DNA from: JAHFDS01 sp964593795
GTDB taxonomy: Bacteria > Myxococcota_A > Polyangia > JAHFDS01
Direction: 5' to 3'
Assembly (NCBI GenBank): GCA_964593795.1
Contig: CAZQJC010000017.1
Coordinates: 1 to 64,000 of the forward strand
Length of the DNA stretch: 64,000 nt
Shown in pieces: positions 29,327 through 40,367 of the stretch. The position numbers and the translations under genes are program-made. Below the pieces are notes generated by a model that was not told where the DNA came from, ran no database searches, and saw only the letters and a program-made list of their open reading frames with translations. The stretch's first letter is position 1. Every line of letters begins with the position of its first letter.

Positions 29327-30616
29327 GTGGCACGCTTGCAGCCCCTCGAGCGCACCGTCCTCGCGGCGCTCCAGCAGGGGCCCCTCGCCGCGCAGGGAGA
29401 CCTCGTGCTCGTGGCGTGCTCGGGCGGACCGGACTCGCTCGTGCTCCTGCACGTTCTCGCGCGGCTGCGCCGCCTGGTCGGCTGCTCGCTCGCCGCGGCG
29501 TACGTGGATCACGGCCTGCGCCCGGCGGCCGCGCGGGAGGGCCGCCGCGTCGTGGCGTCCGCCGTGGCGCTCGGCGTCCCGGCGCGCGTGCTCGCGCTCG
29601 GGCTCCGCGCGGGAGGAAACCTGATGGCCCGTGCAAGGCAGGCACGCTACGCGGCGCTCGAGGCCGAGCGCGCGCGCGTCGGCGCGGCGAGCATCGCGCT
29701 CGCCCACACGGCGACGGATCAGGCCGAGACGCTGCTCATGCGCCTCCTCGACGGGAGCGGATCCGCGGGGCTCGCGGCGATGGCGCCCCGACGCGGCCAC
29801 CTCGTGCGGCCGATGCTGGAGGTCACGCGCGCCGAGGTCGAAGCATTCGTCAAAGCGAATGGATTGCGACCGGTCCGCGACCCGTCGAACCGCGACCCCG
29901 CCTTCCGGCGCGTGCGCCTCCGGGCGCTCCTCGGCGCCCTGCGCAAGCTCCAGCCGGATGCGGATCGCGCGCTCGCGCGGAGCGCGGCGAACCTCCGCGA
30001 CGACGCCGAGGTCCTCGCCTGGGCGTCGGCCGAGCTCGGCGCCGGGCGCGTGCCCCTCGACCTCGATCTCGGTCGGCTCTCGGGCCTCCCGGCGCCGGTT
30101 CGGGGGCGGGCGCTCCGCGACGCGGTCGCCTCGACCGCCGGCCGGGCCCTCTCGAGGCGCGAGGCACTCGCGCTCGCGCACCTGGCCGACCGCACCGAGG
30201 GCACCGAGGAGCTCGACGTCGCGGGGATCCGCGTGCGCCGGAGCTATCGCCGGCTGTCTGCTGCCAGCCGCGCCGTCGCGCCTCCGGCGGCGGTCGCCGC
30301 GACCGGGAGCGGCGCCGTCGGCTTCGGGCCCCACACGCTGCACCTCGAGCTGTCCGGGCCGGTGCTCATCCGGTCGCCGCGCCCGGGAGATCGCATCGCC
30401 CTGCCGGGCGGCGGGCACAAGAAGGTGTCCAGGGTCCTCGCGGATGCCAAGGTCCCGCGCGCCGATCGCGCTGGATTCCCGGTCATCTGCGATCCCTCGG
30501 GCGAGCGCGCCCTCGTGGTGCCGGGACTCTCCGCCCCGGTCGGGCCGGTCTCCCGGGCCCGCCTGGGGAGTGCCCTGAGCGGTGCCGCGGGACACGAACG
30601 GATCCGCGGCGGTTGA
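29327..30616 (+). CDS. tilS: tRNA(Ile)-lysidine synthetase
   Basis: Converts C34 of the CAU-anticodon tRNA-Ile to lysidine, so AUA is read as Ile. The length is 429 residues. The N-type PP-loop CSGGPDS (31-37) and the VDHGLRPAA and ALAHTATDQAETLLMRLLDGS blocks form the catalytic core. The C-terminal domain holds RPGDRIALPGGGHKKVSRVL. The start is GTG with CGGAGG about 20 bases upstream, so the start is slightly uncertain. It is followed by ftsH, as in many bacteria. Confidence 0.93.
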   Translation: MARLQPLERTVLAALQQGPLAAQGDLVLVACSGGPDSLVLLHVLARLRRLVGCSLAAAYVDHGLRPAAAREGRRVVASAVALGVPARVLALGLRAGGNLMARARQARYAALEAERARVGAASIALAHTATDQAETLLMRLLDGSGSAGLAAMAPRRGHLVRPMLEVTRAEVEAFVKANGLRPVRDPSNRDPAFRRVRLRALLGALRKLQPDADRALARSAANLRDDAEVLAWASAELGAGRVPLDLDLGRLSGLPAPVRGRALRDAVASTAGRALSRREALALAHLADRTEGTEELDVAGIRVRRSYRRLSAASRAVAPPAAVAATGSGAVGFGPHTLHLELSGPVLIRSPRPGDRIALPGGGHKKVSRVLADAKVPRADRAGFPVICDPSGERALVVPGLSAPVGPVSRARLGSALSGAAGHERIRGG

Positions 30617-30642
30617 CGCGGCCGAACGCGGTGCAATAATTT
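30613..30642 (+). promoter_or_regulatory. Promoter-like sequence upstream of ftsH
   Basis: TTGACG (30613-30618) overlaps the tilS stop. An 18-base spacer leads to TAATTT (30637-30642) in a short AT-rich patch. It would give a leader of about 95 bases before the ftsH GTG. Confidence 0.5.
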
Positions 30643-30696
30643 GTGATGACGAAGCAGGCTCTGCTGACTGGGGGGCGCGGCGACCCGCGTGCTGCT

Positions 30697-30718
30697 CGAG
30701 CAACCGGGCTCGTTTTTT
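30697..30718 (+). terminator. Hairpin plus T6 in the ftsH leader
   Basis: A 5-bp stem (CGAGC/GCTCG) with a 6-base loop is followed immediately by TTTTTT, 26 bases before the ftsH start and downstream of the promoter-like sequence. It could be the tilS terminator or an attenuator within the ftsH leader. Confidence 0.5.
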
Positions 30719-30743
30719 GGGTAGTCAACTCGACGAGGCGCCG

Positions 30744-32663
<1,920 letters not shown>

Positions 32664-32744
32664 GCAAGTCCAGCGCCCGAGGGCGGCGCGATCTCTTCCC
32701 CCGCCGCCTCGGGGTGGGTGGGTTCCTATCACGCGAGGGTGACA

Positions 32745-33572
32745 GTGGCCGGGCTCTTCGAGCGGCTCTCGGGTGACGGCGCGCGCACGCTGGTGCTCGG
32801 CGTCGTCAACGTCACGCCGGACTCCTTCTCGGACGGGGGCCGCTACGCGCACGCGACGGCGGCGCTGGAGCATGCTCGGGCGCTCGTCGCCGAGGGCGCA
32901 GACCTCCTCGACATCGGCGGGGAGTCCACGCGGCCGGGTGCGACGCCCGTCGGCGAGTCCGAGGAGCTCGCGCGCGTGTTGCCGGTGCTCGAGGGGTTGC
33001 GCGGGATCGGCGTGCCGCTCTCCATCGACACGTACAAGGCCGAGGTGGCCCGGGCCGCGCTCGACGCGGGCGCGACGATCGTCAACGACATCTCGGGCGG
33101 CACCCTCGATCCCGGGATCCTCGCCGTGGCGGCGGACAAGGGCGCACCGATCGTGCTCGGGCACCTGCGCGGGTCGCCTGCAGGGATGATGGACACCGTC
33201 TCGTTCCGCGACGTGGTGGCGGAGGTGGGCGACGAGCTCGCCGCGCGGGCCCTCGCGGCGGAGCAGGCGGGCGTGCGCGAGATCTGGGTCGATCCCGGGC
33301 TCGGCTTCGGCAAGGGCACGCGCGAGAACCTGGCGCTTCTGCGTGGGCTCGGGACGCTGCGCGCGCGGCTCGGGCGCCCGCTCGTCGTGGGCGCGTCCCG
33401 CAAGCGGTTCCTCGGCGAGCTGACGGGCCTGGCGCCCGCCGAGCGAGCGCTGCCGAGCGCGGTCGCGGCGGCGCTCGCGGCGACCTCCGGCGCGGACGTG
33501 GTGCGGGTGCACGACGTCGCCGTGACGAGGCAAGCGCTCGCGGTCGCCGACGCGATCCGGCGCGCGCGCTGA
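32745..33572 (+). CDS. folP: Dihydropteroate synthase
   Basis: Folate pathway enzyme joining p-aminobenzoate and the pterin diphosphate; the target of sulfonamides. The length is 275 residues. Signature blocks are LGVVNVTPDSFSDGG, LLDIGGESTRPGA, PLSIDTYKAEVA, VNDISGG, DPGLGFGKG and VGASRKRFLG. The GTG at 32745 is preferred because GAGG stands six bases upstream; in-frame GTGs at 32718 and 32739 are alternatives. It lies about 80 bases after ftsH, a common pairing. Confidence 0.95.
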   Translation: MAGLFERLSGDGARTLVLGVVNVTPDSFSDGGRYAHATAALEHARALVAEGADLLDIGGESTRPGATPVGESEELARVLPVLEGLRGIGVPLSIDTYKAEVARAALDAGATIVNDISGGTLDPGILAVAADKGAPIVLGHLRGSPAGMMDTVSFRDVVAEVGDELAARALAAEQAGVREIWVDPGLGFGKGTRENLALLRGLGTLRARLGRPLVVGASRKRFLGELTGLAPAERALPSAVAAALAATSGADVVRVHDVAVTRQALAVADAIRRAR

Positions 33573-33671
33573 CGCGCGGGCGCAAGGAGCGGCGAAGCAC
33601 GGGCTGCGATCCCGGCCCCGGGCGATCTATGCTCCGGATATGCTCGCCCCAGCCTCCCTCACGGTGACCGC

Positions 33672-35033
33672 GTGACCGCGCAGCGCAAGCTCTTCGGCAC
33701 TGATGGCGTCCGCGGCGTCGCCAACGTGGACCCGATGACCCCCGAGGTCGTGCTCCGCCTCGGGCGCGCCATCGCGCACTACTTCAGCCGCGGCTCCAGG
33801 CGCCCGCGCATCCTCGTGGGCAAGGACACGCGCCTGTCGGGCTATCTGTTCGAGGGCGCGCTCGAGACGGGCATCGTCTCGCAGGGCGGGGACGTGCTGC
33901 TGACGGGCCCGCTGCCGACGCCGGGGATCGCGTTCGTCGCGACGTCGATGCGCGCAGACGCCGGCGTCGTCGTCTCCGCCAGCCACAACCCGTACGAGGA
34001 CAACGGCATCAAGATCTTCGCGCGCGACGGCTTCAAGCTCCCTGACCAGTCCGAGGCGGAGATCGAGGCCCTCATGGCGTCGGACTTCCTCGACAAGAAC
34101 CGGCCGACAGGCGGCGACCTCGGCCACGCGCGCAAGATCGAGGATGCGGTCGGTCGCTACGTCGTGTTCCTCAAGGGCGTCTTCCCGAAGATCTTCACGC
34201 TCGACGGCGTCAAGATCGTGGTCGACTGCGCGAACGGCGCGGCCTACAAGGTCGCGCCCGCCGTGTTCAGCGAGCTCGGCGCGGACGTGATCGCGCTCGG
34301 CGTCGAGCCGGACGGCCGCAACATCAACGCCGGATGCGGGGCTCTGCACCCCGAGGTCATGTGCAAGACCGTGGTCGAGCGGGGCGCGCAGCTCGGCATC
34401 GCGCTCGACGGCGACGCGGATCGCGTGATCGTTTGCGACGAGAAGGGCCGCGTCGTCGACGGAGACGTCATCATGGCGCTCTGCGCCCGGCGCATGCTGC
34501 GCGAGGGCAAGCTCTCGCGGCAGACGCTCGTCGCCACCGTGATGTCGAACCTCGGGCTCGAGCACGCGATGGAGAAGATGGGCGGCCGCCTCGTGCGCAC
34601 GGCGGTGGGTGACCGCTACGTCGTCGAGGAGATGCGCAAGAACGGCTACAACCTCGGCGGCGAGCAGTCGGGGCACCTCGTGTTCCTCGACCACGCGACC
34701 ACCGGGGACGGCGTGGTCGCCGCGCTGCAGGTCCTCGCGATCATGGCGGAGACGGAAAAGCCCCTCTCCGAGCTCTCGGAGCGCGTCATGACCACGTTCC
34801 CGCAGGTGCTCGTCAACGTGAAGGTCAAGAAGCGCCAGCCGCTCGAGGAGCTCGGCGCCGTCACCCAGCGGATCGCCGAGGTCGAGCGCGCGCTCGGCCG
34901 CGACGGCCGCGTGCTCGTCCGCTGGAGCGGCACCGAGCTCAAGTGCCGCGTCATGGTGGAGGGCACCGACAAGGCCACGGTCGAGCAGCACGCGCGCGAC
35001 ATCGCTGGCGAGATCGAGAAGCTCCTCGGATGA
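33672..35033 (+). CDS. glmM: Phosphoglucosamine mutase
   Basis: Interconverts GlcN-6-P and GlcN-1-P for UDP-GlcNAc synthesis. The length is 453 residues. It has KLFGTDGVRG at the N-terminus, the phosphoserine loop VSASHNPYEDNGIK (S104), the metal loop ALDGDADR and the phosphate-binding RWSGTE near the end. The start is GTG with a weak Shine-Dalgarno. Its stop overlaps pdxJ (ATGA). The folP-glmM order is widely conserved. Confidence 0.97.
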   Translation: MTAQRKLFGTDGVRGVANVDPMTPEVVLRLGRAIAHYFSRGSRRPRILVGKDTRLSGYLFEGALETGIVSQGGDVLLTGPLPTPGIAFVATSMRADAGVVVSASHNPYEDNGIKIFARDGFKLPDQSEAEIEALMASDFLDKNRPTGGDLGHARKIEDAVGRYVVFLKGVFPKIFTLDGVKIVVDCANGAAYKVAPAVFSELGADVIALGVEPDGRNINAGCGALHPEVMCKTVVERGAQLGIALDGDADRVIVCDEKGRVVDGDVIMALCARRMLREGKLSRQTLVATVMSNLGLEHAMEKMGGRLVRTAVGDRYVVEEMRKNGYNLGGEQSGHLVFLDHATTGDGVVAALQVLAIMAETEKPLSELSERVMTTFPQVLVNVKVKKRQPLEELGAVTQRIAEVERALGRDGRVLVRWSGTELKCRVMVEGTDKATVEQHARDIAGEIEKLLG

Positions 35034-35761
35034 GCGAGATCATCAAGCTCCACGTCAACATCGACCACGTCGCCACGATCCGGCAGGCCCGCGGCACGAG
35101 GTACCCGGACCCGGTGTGGGCGGCCTCGCTGTGCGAGCTCTCGGGCGCGGACGGCATCACGGCGCACCTGCGCGAGGACCGCCGCCACATGTGCGATCGC
35201 GACCTGCGCATCCTCAAGGAGACGGTGCGCACCGTGCTCAACCTCGAGATGGCCGCCACGCCGGAGATGGTGGCGTTCGCGTGCGAGCTCCGGCCCGACG
35301 TGGTGACGCTGGTGCCCGAGAAGCGCGAGGAGCGCACGACCGAGGGAGGCCTCGACCTCGGGCGCGCGCGCGAGGACGTCGAGCGCGCCGTGCTCGCGCT
35401 CGGCAAGGTGAACGTGCCGGTGTCCCTGTTCATCGACCCGAGCGTGCTCGCGGTGCGTACGGCCGCGGACCTCGGCGTCCCGCGCATCGAGCTCCACACC
35501 GGCGACTACGTCGAGGCCTCGGGCGCCCGGCGCGACGCAGAGCTCGATCGGCTCGCGAGCGCGACCGGCGAGGGCGTCACGCTCGGCCTGCACGTGGCGG
35601 CCGGGCACGGGCTCGACTACCCGAACGTCGCCGCGGTCGCGGCGATCCCCGGCATCACGGAGCTCAACATCGGCCACGCCATCGTCGCGCGCGCCGTGAT
35701 GGTCGGCCTCGACCGCGCGGTGCGCGACATGCTCGTGGCGATCGGCCGCCGGGCCGCCTGA
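35030..35761 (+). CDS. pdxJ: Pyridoxine 5'-phosphate synthase
   Basis: Condenses 1-deoxy-xylulose-5-P with 3-amino-1-hydroxyacetone-P in the DXP-dependent vitamin B6 pathway. The length is 243 residues, standard for the family. Recognised blocks are LHVNIDHVATIRQARGT, DGITAHLREDRRH, LNLEMAATPEM, LVPEKREERTTEGGLD, ELHTGDY, LHVAAGHGLDY and LNIGHAIVARAV. It overlaps glmM by ATGA, and its TGA shares one base with the next ATG. Confidence 0.97.
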   Translation: MSEIIKLHVNIDHVATIRQARGTRYPDPVWAASLCELSGADGITAHLREDRRHMCDRDLRILKETVRTVLNLEMAATPEMVAFACELRPDVVTLVPEKREERTTEGGLDLGRAREDVERAVLALGKVNVPVSLFIDPSVLAVRTAADLGVPRIELHTGDYVEASGARRDAELDRLASATGEGVTLGLHVAAGHGLDYPNVAAVAAIPGITELNIGHAIVARAVMVGLDRAVRDMLVAIGRRAA

Positions 35762-37338
35762 TGCGCATCGCGACCGCCGCCGACGTCCGCGCGCTCGATC
35801 TGGAGGCGATCACGGAGCTCGGCATCCCGGGCGCGGTCCTGATGGAGGTCGCAGGGCGGGGCGCCACGGACGCGCTCTTCGACGCGCTGCGCGCCCAGGG
35901 CCTCGCGGAGAAGGGCGTGCGCGTGGGCGTCCTGTGCGGCGCCGGCAACAACGGCGGCGACGGCTACGTGATCGCGCGGCTCGCGGCGTCGCGCGGCGCC
36001 GACGTGCGCGTGTACCAGTGCGCCCCGCGCAGCAAGGAGGCGGCGCCTGGCGACGACGGCGCGCTCAACCTCGCCATCCTGCGGCGCGTGGGCGGCGTGC
36101 CCGTGCTCGACTGCACCACCGAGGCCCGGCTCGACGAGCACCGCGCGAGCCTGCAGTCGGAGGAGGTGCTGGTCGATGCGCTGCTCGGCACCGGCGCCAC
36201 GCGCGCGCCCGCGGGCGCGATCGCGCGGGCGATCGCATTCGCCAACACGAATGCATTGGCGCGGCTGCGCCTCGCGGTCGACCTGCCGAGCGGCCTGCAC
36301 GCCGACACGGGGGGCCCGCTCGGCGAGGTGTTCCGCACCGACGTGACGGTGACGTTCGCGGTGCCGAAGGTGGGGCTCGTGAGCTGGCCGGGCGTCGAGC
36401 GGACCGGCCGCCTCGTGGTGGTCGACATCGGCATCCCGCCGGCGCTGACCACGCGCCGCCTCGGCTGGCGCCTCCTCGACGACGAGGAGGTGCGAGCGCG
36501 GCTGCCGCTCCGGCCACTCGGCGGACACAAGGGGACCTTCGGCCACGTCCTCGTCGTGGCGGGCGCGCCCGGGACCACCGGCGCGGCGCTGCTCGCGGCG
36601 CGGGGCGCGGCGCGCGCCGGGGCGGGGCTCGTGACGATCGCGGCCCCCGCGGCCTCGCGCGCGGCCCTCGAGGCGCGCGTGCTCGAGGAGATGACGGCGG
36701 CGCTGCCCGAGGCGGGGCAACCCGACTTCGCCGAGGTGCTGTCGGCGCTGTGCGCGCGCAAGCACGCGCTCGTGATCGGACCCGGCGCCGGGCAGGGCCC
36801 GACGACCGCGGCGACCATCGCGCACGCGCTCGACGCGACCGAGCTGCCCGTCGTGCTCGATGCCGACGCGCTCGGCGTCGTGGCGGCGGATCGCGCGCTG
36901 CGCGATCGTGTCGTGGCGGCGGGAGCGCGCGTGGCGCTGACGCCGCACCCGGGCGAGGCCGCGAAGCTCCTCGGCGTGCCGCACGCGGAGGTGCAGTCGG
37001 ACCGCGTCGCGGCCGCGCGGCGCATCGCGAGCGAGTGGCAGTGCGCCGTGGCGCTCAAGGGAGCGCGCACCGTCCTCGCCGGGCGCGGTGACGTCCTGGC
37101 CATCAACCCGACGGGCAACGTGGGCCTGGCCTCCGGGGGCACGGGAGACGTGCTCGCGGGAGCGGTCGGCGCGCTGTGCGGGCAGGGGCTCGAGCCGTTC
37201 GATGCGCTGGCCGTGGGCGCGTACCTGCACGGGCGCGCAGCCGACCTGCGGGTCGCCACCCGAGGCGTCCCCGTGGGCCTGCGAGCGTCCGAGGTGGCGG
37301 ACGCGCTCCCCGATGCGCTCGCCACGCTGCGGCGCTGA
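35761..37338 (+). CDS. nnr: Bifunctional NAD(P)H-hydrate epimerase / ADP-dependent dehydratase
   Basis: Repairs hydrated NAD(P)H. The length is 525 residues. The N-terminal YjeF_N epimerase domain (about 1-215) has the GVLCGAGNNGGDGYVIAR motif. The C-terminal ribokinase-like dehydratase domain (about 235-525) has GHKGTFGHVLVVAGAPGTTGAA, VLDADAL, LTPHPGEAAKLLG and NPTGNVGLASGGTGDVLAG. Translationally coupled to pdxJ (TGATG). The glmM-pdxJ-nnr order, often with acpS, recurs in bacteria. Confidence 0.95.
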   Translation: MRIATAADVRALDLEAITELGIPGAVLMEVAGRGATDALFDALRAQGLAEKGVRVGVLCGAGNNGGDGYVIARLAASRGADVRVYQCAPRSKEAAPGDDGALNLAILRRVGGVPVLDCTTEARLDEHRASLQSEEVLVDALLGTGATRAPAGAIARAIAFANTNALARLRLAVDLPSGLHADTGGPLGEVFRTDVTVTFAVPKVGLVSWPGVERTGRLVVVDIGIPPALTTRRLGWRLLDDEEVRARLPLRPLGGHKGTFGHVLVVAGAPGTTGAALLAARGAARAGAGLVTIAAPAASRAALEARVLEEMTAALPEAGQPDFAEVLSALCARKHALVIGPGAGQGPTTAATIAHALDATELPVVLDADALGVVAADRALRDRVVAAGARVALTPHPGEAAKLLGVPHAEVQSDRVAAARRIASEWQCAVALKGARTVLAGRGDVLAINPTGNVGLASGGTGDVLAGAVGALCGQGLEPFDALAVGAYLHGRAADLRVATRGVPVGLRASEVADALPDALATLRR

Positions 37339-37459
37339 CGAAGCGCCCACGGCCGCCCCCGGGTCGTGCCGAATTGTCACGGACCGGGCGCGGCGCGGCC
37401 TCGGATCGAGGGGTTAGGGCCGCCGCCATCCGGGCATCGGGCGTGCTTTGCCTGGGGTC

Positions 37460-37945
37460 GTGTCTGCCTCGGTCGCCGCCCTGCCCCCCGATGGGCTCAC
37501 GCGTACGCTGGTGGGCCTCCTGCCCGAGCTCGGCCGCATCGCGCGCCGCTGGTGCGGCGATCCGGCGCTGGCCGAGGACCTCGCCCAGGAGACCGCCTGC
37601 CGCGCGCTCGCCGCCCGCGCCACCTTTCGCGAAGGGGCGCCGGCGCGCCCGTGGCTCGTGCGCATCCTCCACAACACGTGGGTGAGCTACCTCCGAAAGC
37701 ACCGCACCGAGGTCGCCCTGCCGCCCGAGCTGGCCGCGCCTGCGCCCCCTCGCGACGGCGCGTTCGTCGCCCGGGCGCTCGATACCCTGCCCGCCGCACA
37801 GCGCGAGGTGCTCGTGCTGGTCGACCTCGAGGAGGCCTCCTACGCCGAGGCGGCCGACGCGCTTCGCATTCCGGTCGGCACCGTGATGTCGCGGCTGCAC
37901 CGCGCGCGCCTCGCGCTGCGCGCGCGCCTCGGCCCCCTGACCTGA
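37460..37945 (+). CDS. ECF-type RNA polymerase sigma factor
   Basis: A small sigma factor of 161 residues from the GTG at 37460; a TTG at 37448 is an alternative start. Region 2 is visible around DPALAEDLAQETACRALAARATF and ARPWLVRILHNTWVSYLRKH. Region 4 is LDTLPAAQREVLVLVDLEEASYAEAADALRIPVGTVMSRLHRARLALRARL. No anti-sigma gene is adjacent. The next gene, ftsE, is 52 bases downstream, so co-transcription with the FtsEX system is possible but unproven. Confidence 0.88.
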   Translation: MSASVAALPPDGLTRTLVGLLPELGRIARRWCGDPALAEDLAQETACRALAARATFREGAPARPWLVRILHNTWVSYLRKHRTEVALPPELAAPAPPRDGAFVARALDTLPAAQREVLVLVDLEEASYAEAADALRIPVGTVMSRLHRARLALRARLGPLT

Positions 37946-37997
37946 GGCGTCGGGAGCGAAACCTGCCAAGCGGCGCTCCATCGGGTACGCTTGCGCG

Positions 37998-38711
37998 GTG
38001 ATCCGCTTCGAGCACGTCACCCGCGCGTACGGGGCGCATGTCGCGCTCGACGACGTCTCGCTCGAGGTGCGCGAGGGCGAGCTCGTCGTCATCACGGGCC
38101 CGTCCGGCTCGGGCAAGACCACCCTCATGCGCCTGATCTACGCGGCCGAGCGGGCCGACCGCGGCAAGGTCGAGCTCGGCGGGCGAGACGTGGGTCGGCT
38201 GCGCCGGCGCTCCATCCCGCTCCTGCGCCGCAACGTCGGCGTCGTCTTCCAGGACTTCCGCCTGCTCGGCGATCGCACCGCGCTCGAGAACGTGATGGTC
38301 GCGCTCGAGATCCTGGGCCTGCCCCGCCGCGTGGTGCGCGAGCGGGCCCTCCTCGCGCTCGACGACCTCGCTCTGGCCGCGCGGGCCGACGTGCCGGCGC
38401 GCGCCCTCTCGGGCGGCGAGCAGCAGCGCGTCGCGCTCGCACGCGCCCTCGTCGGTCGCCCGGCGATCCTCCTGTGCGACGAGCCGACCGGGAACCTCGA
38501 CGCCGAGGCCGGCGCCGCCGTGCTCGCGGAGATCGCGCGCGCGCACGAGCGGGGCGCGACGACGATCGTCGCCACGCATGATCCGGCGGCGCTCGCCCTC
38601 GCCGCCGAGCGCGGCTTCCGGCGCGTCACGCTGCGCGCGGGGCGCGTCGAATCCGACGGCGTGTCGCGGCCGTCCCTCGTCACCGCGCAGCGGCGCGAGC
38701 GCACGCAGTGA
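37998..38711 (+). CDS. ftsE: Cell-division ATP-binding protein FtsE
   Basis: The ABC ATPase that, with FtsX, controls peptidoglycan hydrolases at the septum. The length is 237 residues. Walker A is GPSGSGKTT, the Q-loop VVFQDFRLL and the signature ALSGGEQQRVALARAL. Walker B is ILLCDEPTGNLD, and the H-switch THD. The C-terminal extension beyond the core is about 20 residues. The start is GTG. It overlaps ftsX by GTGA. Confidence 0.94.
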   Translation: MIRFEHVTRAYGAHVALDDVSLEVREGELVVITGPSGSGKTTLMRLIYAAERADRGKVELGGRDVGRLRRRSIPLLRRNVGVVFQDFRLLGDRTALENVMVALEILGLPRRVVRERALLALDDLALAARADVPARALSGGEQQRVALARALVGRPAILLCDEPTGNLDAEAGAAVLAEIARAHERGATTIVATHDPAALALAAERGFRRVTLRAGRVESDGVSRPSLVTAQRRERTQ

Positions 38712-39613
38712 GCACGCTCCGGGTCGCGCTCTCGTCGCTCGGTCGCGCGCTCGTCCGCGAGCCGCGCGCGGCGCTCCTCGGGATCGGTGCCGTCGCGTTC
38801 GGCGTGCTCGCGACGCTGTTCCTGGGCCTCGTCGCGCGAGGCCTCGGGGACGTCGCCGCGCGGGGCCTGCCGCGCGCAGAAATGATCGTCGAGCTCACCG
38901 ACGACCTCGACGCGGCGCACGTCGCGGACCTGCAGAGTCGCCTCGGCGCGCTGGCCGTCGTCGAGTCCGTGCGCAAGGTCGAGCCCGGGCAGGCCATGGA
39001 GCAGCTCCGCGCGAGCCTCGGCGCCGAGGCCACCGTGCTCGAGGGCGTCGAGCCCGACTTCCTGCCAGGCGCACTCGAGGTCACGTTCCGCCCCGGCACC
39101 GCCGGGAGCACCGCCGTCAGCACCCTGGCGGATCGCCTCGAGCGCACGACCGGCGTCGCGCACGTCACGTACCTCGGGGACTGGGTCTCGCGCCTCGGGG
39201 CGCTGGTCTCGGTCGCGCGCGCCATCGTGCTCTGCGCCCTCGCGCTCTGCGGGCTCGGTGCGCTGTGGGCCGTCGCGGCCTCGGCGCGGATGCGCGCGCT
39301 CGCGCGCAGCGAGGAGATCGCCGTCCTCGCCCTGTGCGGCGCCACGGACCGCTTCGTCCGCGCCCCCTTCGTGCTCGAGGGTCTGCTCGTCGGCCTCTGC
39401 GGCGCCGCGCTCGGGATCGGCCTCCTGCGGGGAGTCCTGCACTTCGTGGCCCCGCTGGTGGCGGCCGCGCCTGCCACGGCGCTCCAGGGCGGCTTCCGCC
39501 TCGAGCTGTCGGCCCTGCTGCCGCCGGCGCAGGCCGTGCTCGCGGTGCTCCTCGTCAGCCTGCTCTCGGCGCTCGCCGCGTCGATCGGGGTGCGCAGGCA
39601 TGCTCGCGTCTAG
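38708..39613 (+). CDS. ftsX: Cell-division permease-like protein FtsX
   Basis: A membrane partner of FtsE, 301 residues. The layout is typical: TM1 at about 23-44; a periplasmic loop of about 115 residues with the Glu/Val-rich ECD; then three TMs in the C-terminal half. EEIAVLALCGATDRFVRAPFVLEGLLVGLCGA is the conserved cytoplasmic-TM block. It overlaps ftsE (GTGA) and the next gene (14 bases). Confidence 0.93.
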   Translation: MSTLRVALSSLGRALVREPRAALLGIGAVAFGVLATLFLGLVARGLGDVAARGLPRAEMIVELTDDLDAAHVADLQSRLGALAVVESVRKVEPGQAMEQLRASLGAEATVLEGVEPDFLPGALEVTFRPGTAGSTAVSTLADRLERTTGVAHVTYLGDWVSRLGALVSVARAIVLCALALCGLGALWAVAASARMRALARSEEIAVLALCGATDRFVRAPFVLEGLLVGLCGAALGIGLLRGVLHFVAPLVAAAPATALQGGFRLELSALLPPAQAVLAVLLVSLLSALAASIGVRRHARV

Positions 39614-40334
39614 CGCGCTCCTCGCCATGCTGCTCGCACCGACCCTCACGGTCGTCGACGCCGATCGCGCCGACGTGGAGCGACGCGCCCGCGCCGTCGA
39701 CGAGGCCGAGGCGCTCTACCGCCAGCGCGCCGGCGCCCGCACGCGCGCCCTCCACCACCTCGTCGCAGGCGGCGACGCCCGACGCTTCGCCGAGCCACCG
39801 TCGGTCGAGCAGCGCAGCGCGCGCGTGGCCCTGCTCCGCGTGCTGCGGCGCGACCTCGACGAACGCGCGAAGTACCGCGCCGAGCGCGGCCTCCTCGCCG
39901 AGGAGCGCGCCGCCATCGATCGCCGCGCGAGCGCCTGGATGGCCCGCCGCGCCGAGTCGCCCGCACCGCCCCCGCCCCTCGCGAGGCCCGTCAAGGGCAG
40001 CATCGTCGGCGGCTTCGGTCGCGTCCGCGAGTCGAGCGGCCTCGAGCGCGAGCGCCGCGGCGTGCTCCTGCAGGCCCGTCCCGGCGAGGTCGTCTCGTCG
40101 CCGCTCGGTGCGACCTGCCATCCCCTCGGAGAGCTCCCGGGGCTCGGGCCGGCGCTCCTGCTGCGCGGCGCCCACGACGTGTCGGTCGTTCTCGCGCCGG
40201 TGACCGGGTCGAGCTGCGCCGGGGGCCCCGTCAGCCAGCGGGCGCCGCTCGGCAAGACCGGGGGCGGCACGCTCTACGTCGAGCTCCGCCGGCACGGCGC
40301 CCCCGTGGATCCGGCCCCGGCGCTGCGTCGATAA
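39600..40334 (+). CDS. EnvC-like murein hydrolase activator with degenerate LytM domain
   Basis: The product has 244 residues. It has an N-terminal signal-like stretch (MLASSALLAMLLAPTLTVV), a charged, helical region to about 115, then an M23/LytM-like domain (about 130-244). Family landmarks are KGSIVGGFGRV, ERRGVLLQARPGEVVSSPLGA, QRAPLGKTGG and TLYVELRRHGAPVDPAPALR. The zinc-binding H(x)nD and HxH motifs of active LytM enzymes are absent, as in EnvC, which activates amidases instead of cutting. The coiled-coil part is shorter than in E. coli EnvC. The overlap with ftsX strongly suggests it is the FtsEX-controlled activator. Confidence 0.82.
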   Translation: MLASSALLAMLLAPTLTVVDADRADVERRARAVDEAEALYRQRAGARTRALHHLVAGGDARRFAEPPSVEQRSARVALLRVLRRDLDERAKYRAERGLLAEERAAIDRRASAWMARRAESPAPPPPLARPVKGSIVGGFGRVRESSGLERERRGVLLQARPGEVVSSPLGATCHPLGELPGLGPALLLRGAHDVSVVLAPVTGSSCAGGPVSQRAPLGKTGGGTLYVELRRHGAPVDPAPALRR

Positions 40335-40367
40335 GCCTCCCCTCCGGGGATCGGCTATCATTTCCGG

